From contig DASZCR010000335.1 of the NCBI GenBank assembly GCA_035942915.1, positions 1 to 29,340 on the forward strand: a stretch of DNA of 29,340 nt, given 5' to 3'. The DNA is from DASZCR01 sp035942915 (GTDB lineage: Bacteria; Acidobacteriota; Blastocatellia; Pyrinomonadales; Pyrinomonadaceae). Below are positions 21,953 to 29,340 of this stretch, piece after piece; the stretch's first letter is position 1; every line of letters starts with the position of its first letter. A program made the position numbers and the translations under genes. The notes below the pieces were generated by a model. That model did no database searches, was not told the DNA's origin, and worked only from the letters and a program-made list of their open reading frames with translations.

Positions 21953-22582
21953 TTCCAGCGAGCCGAATTTTTGGGGGACGTGAAAGTTGGGTTCAGGGGC
22001 GTGGGTGGGTTGCCAGGCGATGTAGCCGCGTGTGTCGCCCGCGCCGACGCAGCGAAAGAGGTTGGCGCGCCAGCGTTCGCCCGCGTGCGGCGTGCGGCCG
22101 AGTGCGGCGAAGGGGACGCGCATCGTTATCGTCACCGTGTCCGCTTCGATGCGCGCCGCCGTCTGCATCCCGGAGTGAAACTCCCAGTCGGTTTCGCGCC
22201 CGTCTGGATGCCAACTGATGGCGAGGTCGAGCCACTCGCCCGTCGGCGCGGCCTCGAACTCGAAGTAACGCTCCGGCGCGTTCGCGTCCGGCGCGACGTA
22301 CAACTCGCACACGTCTCTGTCCCATAAGCCGATAGACTTTCGCCCGGTCTCCGGCGCGGACGATACGACGAACGGCTCTCGCTGCGGATAGACGAAGCGC
22401 ACGTAGAGCGCCTCCGCGCTCCATAGCAGACGCGCCTCGGCGTGCCGCTCCGGCGGCGCTTCCTCGCCCGACCAATAGCGCGTCAGCACGACGGCACGCG
22501 CCGTCTGCCACGCCTGATTCGCAAAGTCTGCGACCTCCATCTCGCCGCTCACGCGTCTTGCTTCGACAACAGTTTCGCTCAT
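21944..22582 (-). CDS. CBM9/DOMON-like carbohydrate-binding-fold protein
   Basis: A 212-residue protein resembling the family 9 carbohydrate-binding (DOMON-like) fold found at the ends of glycosidases and as single-domain proteins. Supporting segments are AEARLLWSAEALYVRFVYPQ, KSIGLWDRDVCELYVAPD, RYFEFEAAPTGEWLDLAI, VTITMRVPFAALGRTPH and ANLFRCVG, and the end LEFK after PNFHVPQKFG, all typical of this family. No signal peptide is visible, so a cytoplasmic location is likely and sugar binding is uncertain. The start ATG 22582 is the first Met of the conserved fold; the Shine-Dalgarno is weak. It lies 25 nt after the MFS transporter stop, so the two genes are probably cotranscribed. Its stop codon is in repeat copy D. 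Confidence 0.75.
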   Translation of the reverse strand: MSETVVEARRVSGEMEVADFANQAWQTARAVVLTRYWSGEEAPPERHAEARLLWSAEALYVRFVYPQREPFVVSSAPETGRKSIGLWDRDVCELYVAPDANAPERYFEFEAAPTGEWLDLAISWHPDGRETDWEFHSGMQTAARIEADTVTITMRVPFAALGRTPHAGERWRANLFRCVGAGDTRGYIAWQPTHAPEPNFHVPQKFGSLEFK

Positions 22583-22607
22583 AAGTTTCAGGTGCGAAGT
22601 GTAAAGC

Positions 22608-23990
22608 TCAGAGTTCGTCGGGCGCATCCCACCAGCGGCGTGTGGCGAACCAGAGCGCGCCGGGAAGCAGGAAGAACGCACCGATGGCGACGGCCACAGT
22701 GCGCGGCGAATAGCCGAAGCGTTCGAGCGCCTCGCCCGTCGCGTAATTCGATGCGGCCAGCGCCAGCGTGACCAGCGCCAACTCGGTAGCAAAGACGCGC
22801 CCGCGATATTCGTCCGCCACCGACGATTGCAAAAGCGAAGTCGAATAGACCCAGAGGACGCTGCCTCCCATGTGCGCGACGGCGAGCACGGGAAGCGCGA
22901 CGGCGAGGCTCTGCGACTGCCCGAAGGCGGCGTAGAAGAGCCCTGCGACGAAGAACGAGACGCCGATGCCTGCCTGCATCGCGCCGCGCGTGTCGCTCGC
23001 CAGACGCCGCGCCAGAAACGGGCCTATCCCCGTACCGATGCCGCGTGCCGCGTAGAGTACGCCGATGCCTGTCGCCGCGCGTCCGCCCAATGGAAAAACC
23101 TTCTCGCCAAAGACGGCGAGCAGCGACAGGATGCCGCCGCCCACACACCACGCGGGCTTGACCAGCAACAACACCAGCACGCGCCTCCTGCGTCGCACAT
23201 AGCGGAGTCCTTCGAGCGTCGCCGTGATGCCGAGCGCACGCGCCAGCGTCAACCTCGTCTGCTCGCGCGCCTGCGGCGTACGTCGCAGACGCACGCGCGC
23301 GATGAGCACGGCCGAGGCGATGTAGGTCAGCGAGTCGAGCAGGAAGGCCGCGTCCGTGCCGAACCAACCGGCGATGAGGCCGCCGAGCGCCGCGCCGAGC
23401 GTGAGCATGACAGACCACGTGACAGACGTGATGGCGTTGGCCGCAACGAGTTCACGCGGCGAGACGACGGAAGGGACGGTGGCCGTCTTCGCAGGCTCGA
23501 AGAAGGTCGAGAGCGCGAGTTGCAAGACCGTCAGCGCATAGAGCAGCCACAGCCGTTCGGCGCTCGTCACGAGCATAAAGCCGAGCACGACGACGGCGCG
23601 TCCGATGTCGCTCGCAATCATCACCGTCCGCCGGTCGAAGCGGTCGGCGACGACGCCTGCCACCGGGCTGAGGACGACGCTCGGCAAAAAGCGCGCGACG
23701 AGCATCAGACCGATGTCGCGCCCAGAACCTGTCAGTTGCAGGATGAGCGTGTAGAGCGCGATGGTGTTGAACCAATCGCCGAGTTGGCTGACGACCTGAC
23801 CGAGCCAGAGTTGGCGAAAGTCGTGGTTGCGCCGCAGCAGTTCGAGATAGCCGACGGGCGCGCCGTCGTCCTCGTCGTGCCGCTCCTCGTCCTCCACCGC
23901 TGGTAAATCCGCCGCCACGTTCAAGAGATGTTGACCGCCGTCGAGAAGAAAAGTCTCTGGTTGCGTCGGCAGAGTGCGCCGTGCGCGCAA
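22608..23990 (-). CDS. MFS transporter (EntS-like group), start uncertain
   Basis: A polytopic transporter of the major facilitator superfamily with about 12 membrane segments, closest in style to the EntS/MFS_3 group of exporters. ELLRRNHDFRQLWLGQVVSQ and LGDWFNTIALYTLILQL form the first helix region. FLPSVVLSPVAGVVADRFDR with RRTVMIASDIGRA is the conserved loop 2-3 signature. STFFEPAKTATVPSVVSPRE is also typical. The substrate cannot be told; drug, siderophore or metabolite export are all possible. The frame gives only TTG (23990, 23924) or GTG (23918) starts before the conserved part and none has a good ribosome-binding site. The coordinates give the longest form; the true protein may be about 24 residues shorter. 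The CBM9-like gene follows directly. Confidence 0.85.
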   Translation of the reverse strand: MRARRTLPTQPETFLLDGGQHLLNVAADLPAVEDEERHDEDDGAPVGYLELLRRNHDFRQLWLGQVVSQLGDWFNTIALYTLILQLTGSGRDIGLMLVARFLPSVVLSPVAGVVADRFDRRTVMIASDIGRAVVVLGFMLVTSAERLWLLYALTVLQLALSTFFEPAKTATVPSVVSPRELVAANAITSVTWSVMLTLGAALGGLIAGWFGTDAAFLLDSLTYIASAVLIARVRLRRTPQAREQTRLTLARALGITATLEGLRYVRRRRRVLVLLLVKPAWCVGGGILSLLAVFGEKVFPLGGRAATGIGVLYAARGIGTGIGPFLARRLASDTRGAMQAGIGVSFFVAGLFYAAFGQSQSLAVALPVLAVAHMGGSVLWVYSTSLLQSSVADEYRGRVFATELALVTLALAASNYATGEALERFGYSPRTVAVAIGAFFLLPGALWFATRRWWDAPDEL

Positions 23991-24232
23991 GCGTTGTCAA
24001 CCGCGTCGGGACGCGGAAGGCAGCGGTCACTTTGGCCGTCGCTCTCAAGATGACGCGTCACGTTGACTAAGCGGCGAAGCCCTGCATCTTCGCACGCAAG
24101 TCCGGCGCGAGTCTCTAACCTCATGTCTTTAAAGGCTCGCAGGGCACTTCGTCGGGAATGAGAAGGAAGCGGCACGCGGCTTGTAAAGTATGAAGCGCGC
24201 GGCTTGAAGAGGCGCTCTGCAAAGACGCTTCG

Positions 24233-24468
24233 CGAACTCACCGCACGGAGTTCGTAAAGCCGCACCAAATTTGAAAACCCGACTGAGAGTGACAAGAGGC
24301 CGCTTCAGGCGAGCCGCCGCGTGGACGTTCGTCGCGGCTCGCCTCCCAATTCTCACCCAGCAAAAGCGCGCGGTATGCCACCGTTGAGGGCGCGCTTTCT
24401 TGCCCCCCGTGCCCGTCGCCGACAGCGAAGACCGATTTGCTCCCGGTCATCGCTCCCGGCGACGGGCA
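24233..24468. other. Cluster of four hairpins in a 566-nt non-coding region
   Basis: Between the divergent MFS and HD-GYP genes (23991-24556) I find no credible gene but four consecutive inverted repeats. (1) 7-bp arms at 24233-24239/24248-24254. (2) Perfect 10-bp arms at 24308-24317/24334-24343. (3) Perfect 9-bp arms at 24363-24371/24390-24398. (4) An 11-bp outer stem at 24410-24420/24458-24468 enclosing, after a 3x3 internal loop, a further 10-bp stem with one mismatch (24424-24434/24444-24454). They could be a leader structure of the cyclic-di-GMP enzyme, a small RNA, or terminators. I see no match to the cyclic-di-GMP riboswitch consensus. From 23991 to 24232 nothing is recognisable. Confidence 0.5.
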
Positions 24469-24556
24469 TCCACCTTCCGAGCCTCTCTCTCAACGAACAG
24501 TCGGTGCGCTGGCGGATGCTCGTGTTCTACAAAAAATTGGACGACGGAGAAGACGG

Positions 24557-27113
<2,557 letters not shown>

Positions 27114-27115
<2 letters not shown>

Positions 27116-27216
27116 AGTAAGAAGGCCACAGTAAAAAGGCGAAAGCGAAGATGCGAGGGAGGCTCCTTCTCATCTTCACTTTGGCCTTTTACCTTTTCAC
27201 TTTTGCCTTTATCCTT
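27114..27216. repeat. Divergent heptamer-arm palindromic element, copy F
   Basis: The left arm (27114-27148) has five 7-bp units such as AAAGTAA, GAAGGCC and AAAGGCG. The 25-nt core is at 27150-27174. The right arm (27175-27216) has six units such as TTCACTT, TTACCTT and TTGCCTT. On the minus strand these read GTGAAAA/GGTAAAA, one or two changes from the GTGATAA units of the other copies. The core has the same length as that of copy B and agrees at 17 of 25 positions, including both ends. The stop of the HD-GYP gene (27113-27115) overlaps the first unit; the kinase start is 5 nt after the last unit. Confidence 0.75.
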
Positions 27217-27221
27217 ATCGC

Positions 27222-29327
27222 ATGTCAGCCGTCGTGAACCCCTCACGTAAAAGCTCGCTGCTCCTCGTCGATGACGACGCGCGCGTGCGTCGGAGTTTGC
27301 GCCGCACGCTCGAAGAGGACGGTCATCGCGTCTTCGCCTGCGCCGACGCGCCCTCTGCCTTACGCAAACTTCATCAGGAACGCTGCGACCTGATAATCGC
27401 CGACATCGAGTTGCCCGGCGTCAACGGTCTCGCGCTCTGCCGCCTGCTGCGCGCGCAGGAGGCAACGAAGCGCCTGCCCGTTATCATCATCTCGTCACAC
27501 ACGGACGAAACCTACAAGGTCGAAGCCTTCGCCGCCGGGGCGGACGATTTCGTCGTCAAAAGCGACACGTCGCGCGAACTGCTCTCACGCGTCAACTCGC
27601 ACTTGGAAGCCGCGCGCCGCCAGCGCGCACTCGAAGGCAGCAACCGCGAACTCGGCTTTCTCGCAGACCTCGGTCGCGGCCTGCTGCACGCGCTCGTGCC
27701 GGAAGAGGTCGTCAGACGAGTTGCGGGCGCAACCTACGAGGGCGCGAACGCGGCGATGTGCGCGGCCATTCTGACCAGACGCGCCGAGAAGGGAACGGAC
27801 GAGCGCGCGGCGGGACAGAAAGCGGGCGGCGTGACCGTCTGCGTCTTCGACCGCGAGGGGAGCGCCGAGGAGGATGCTTCGCTGATAGATACCGCGAGGC
27901 TCGGCGCGTGGCTCGCGTCAGCGCCCGCTTCGTCCGAGCGCATTGAAGACCGCGCGCGTTTCTTTTTCCGCGACGACAGGCACGCGGTCGAATACGCCGC
28001 GCCGCTTCGTTTCGAGGGGCGTTCGCTCGGCGCGCTCGTCACGGCCTTCGACTTCGCGCACGAATGCGGCGAGACGGAGAGCCGCCTCGTTGACGCCGCC
28101 GCGCAGCAGGCCGCGCTGGCCGCGCACATCTCTTCGCTTTACGAAGCGGCGCGTGCCTCAAGCGTCACGCTGGCGCGCGAGGTCGAGCGGCGCACGGCCG
28201 AGGCCGAGGCGCAGCGTCGCTTCACGGAGGCCATCATCGACAGCCTGCCCGTCTCGCTCTATGCGGTTGACAGAGACTTTCGCGTGGTCGCGTGGAATCG
28301 CAACCGCGAATTGGGCGGACAGGGCATCCCGCGCGGCAGCGCGCTCGGCCGCAACGTCTTCGAGGTCTTGACCCGTCAGCCGCGCGAGATGCTCGAAGCA
28401 GAGTTTGCGCGCGCCTTCGAGACGGGAGAGATTGAACGCATCGAGCAGGAGACGGAAGGCGCAGACGGGCGGACGCAGCACTGGCTGGTGAGCAAGATTC
28501 CGATGCGCGCCTCCGGCGGCGAGGTCTCGCACGTGATTACGGTCGGCGAGGAGATAACGGAGCGCGTCGTGGCGAGTCGCGCCGTCGCGCGGACGGAGAA
28601 GTTAGCGGCGGTCGGGAAACTGGCGGCGGGCGTCGTCCACGAAATCAATAATCCGCTGGCGACGATTTCGGCGTGCGCCGAGGCGTTGGAATCGCGCGTT
28701 GCCGAAGGCGTCTTCGGAGAGTCGGCCGACGTGGACGACCTGCGCGAATACTTGCAGTTGATACGCAGCGAAGCCTTCCGTTGTAAATCAATCACGAACG
28801 GGCTGCTCGACTTCAGTCGCGCGCGTGCGGGCGAACATGCGCCGCTCGATGTCTCGGAGGTGGTCGAGTCGGCCGCCCGCCTGCTGATGCATCAGAAGCG
28901 CGGGGCGGCCGTCGAGATTCGCGTCGAGACGCAGGAAGGTCTGCCGAAAGTCTCCGGCGACTTCGGGCAGTTGCAGCAGGCCGTGATTATCCTCGCGGAG
29001 AACGCGGCCGACGCGATGCCGCAGGGCGGCACGGTCAGCTTGCGTACGCGCCGGGGCGAAGACTCTGTCGGCAGCGGCGCGGCCGTCCTCGTTGAAGTGA
29101 GCGACACCGGCGTCGGCATCCCGCCGGAGAATCTCGAAAGAATTTTCGACCCGTTTTTCACGACCAAAGAGGTCGGGCGCGGGACAGGGCTAGGTCTCGC
29201 CGTCTGTTATGGTATTGTAACGGAGCACGGCGGCTCGGTCGGGGTTGATTCGACCGTAGGGCGCGGGACGACCTTCACGCTGACGCTGCCGGCGACCCCC
29301 GAAGACACTTCGCATGACGGAGACTGA
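27222..29327 (+). CDS. REC-GAF-PAS sensor histidine kinase
   Basis: A 701-residue soluble signalling protein with a receiver domain at the N-terminus. REC: acidic pocket LLLVDDDA, phospho-acceptor Asp61 in DLIIADIELPG, and AGADDFVVKSD with the conserved Lys. A GAF-like region spans about 145-310. A coiled-coil linker (TLAREVERRTAEAEAQRRF) leads to a PAS domain (IIDSLPVSLYAVDRDFRVVA). The dimerisation/phospho-acceptor helix is LAAGVVHEINNPLATISACA with His473. The ATPase domain has ILAENAADAM (N box), VEVSDTGVGIP, IFDPFFTTKE and GTGLGLAVCYG. It has no membrane segment. It starts 106 nt after the HD-GYP/GGDEF gene with no Shine-Dalgarno sequence, as a repeat element ends just before it. The last bases overlap a possible next gene. 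Confidence 0.93.
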   Translation: MSAVVNPSRKSSLLLVDDDARVRRSLRRTLEEDGHRVFACADAPSALRKLHQERCDLIIADIELPGVNGLALCRLLRAQEATKRLPVIIISSHTDETYKVEAFAAGADDFVVKSDTSRELLSRVNSHLEAARRQRALEGSNRELGFLADLGRGLLHALVPEEVVRRVAGATYEGANAAMCAAILTRRAEKGTDERAAGQKAGGVTVCVFDREGSAEEDASLIDTARLGAWLASAPASSERIEDRARFFFRDDRHAVEYAAPLRFEGRSLGALVTAFDFAHECGETESRLVDAAAQQAALAAHISSLYEAARASSVTLAREVERRTAEAEAQRRFTEAIIDSLPVSLYAVDRDFRVVAWNRNRELGGQGIPRGSALGRNVFEVLTRQPREMLEAEFARAFETGEIERIEQETEGADGRTQHWLVSKIPMRASGGEVSHVITVGEEITERVVASRAVARTEKLAAVGKLAAGVVHEINNPLATISACAEALESRVAEGVFGESADVDDLREYLQLIRSEAFRCKSITNGLLDFSRARAGEHAPLDVSEVVESAARLLMHQKRGAAVEIRVETQEGLPKVSGDFGQLQQAVIILAENAADAMPQGGTVSLRTRRGEDSVGSGAAVLVEVSDTGVGIPPENLERIFDPFFTTKEVGRGTGLGLAVCYGIVTEHGGSVGVDSTVGRGTTFTLTLPATPEDTSHDGD

Positions 29328-29340
29328 GACCGCCTTGACG
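29314..29340 (+). CDS. Possible start of a further gene, cut by window end
   Basis: An ATG at 29314 overlaps the last 14 nt of the kinase gene in another frame and stays open for nine codons (MTETETALT) to the window edge. Overlapping starts are common for kinase/response-regulator pairs, so a partner regulator is plausible, but nine residues identify nothing. The ribosome-binding site is weak. Confidence 0.3.

Noticed and set aside
23921..24295. A 124-codon minus-strand frame upstream of the MFS gene
   Set aside because: No family resemblance, no ribosome-binding site, and composition unlike the real genes; it also overlaps the MFS N-terminal region.
24233..24556. Cyclic-di-GMP riboswitch before the HD-GYP/GGDEF gene
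   Set aside because: Tempting from context, but the conserved GCAAACC-type segments and tetraloop arrangement of the GEMM classes are not visible.

Overview
The window reads as a chromosomal segment of a G+C-rich Gram-negative bacterium. By eye roughly 60-65% of bases are G or C, and third codon positions are strongly G/C. I place it tentatively in Acidobacteriota, near Blastocatellia/Pyrinomonadales. The reasons are the DUF1844 protein, the many secreted peptidases, the large carboxypeptidase-regulatory-like proteins and the heptamer repeats between genes. There is no rRNA, tRNA, CRISPR array, transposase or phage gene. The taxon is inference; no marker gene is present.

Layout. Positions 39-6986 hold mostly housekeeping genes: a zinc-ribbon protein (-), mazG (-), a DUF1844 protein (+), a PhnP-like metallo-hydrolase (+), ribF (+), a UbiB/ABC1 family protein (+) and a lipoprotein-type peroxiredoxin Q/Bcp (+). 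A strong hairpin terminator at 7011-7048 separates this block from three tandem minus-strand exported hydrolases (7069-13216): an M14 carboxypeptidase, an HExxH/TPR peptidase and a beta-lactamase-fold serine hydrolase. An OPT oligopeptide transporter (13512-16112) is divergent from them, which suggests extracytoplasmic peptide breakdown followed by peptide uptake. Then come an exported protein with a pilin-like C-terminus and two tandem paralogous exported proteins of repeated carboxypeptidase-regulatory-like domains (16360-21190).

The right third is signalling. It holds a PilZ protein (21412-21840), a CBM9/DOMON-like protein and an MFS transporter on the minus strand, a membrane HD-GYP/GAF/GGDEF protein (24557-27115) and a REC-GAF-PAS histidine kinase (27222-29327). 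The synthase, phosphodiesterase and PilZ domains make this a likely cyclic-di-GMP locus. The first nine codons of a further gene may overlap the kinase stop codon.

The most unusual content is a dispersed, palindromic, non-coding element, seen at 764-929, 2531-2641, 3409-3510 and 21837-21952, with a divergent relative at 27114-27216. Each copy has two inverted arms of tandem 7-bp units (typically GTGATAG/GTGATGG/GTGATAA) around a core of about 25 nt. The core is nearly the same in the first four copies and related in the fifth. Copies sit flush against genes, often supply the stop codon, and genes starting just downstream lack a visible Shine-Dalgarno sequence. A different, single-armed heptamer array (AGTCTAA/AGTCTCA) lies 6 bp from the mazG start. 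A second non-coding region, 23991-24556, holds four hairpins in front of the cyclic-di-GMP enzyme.
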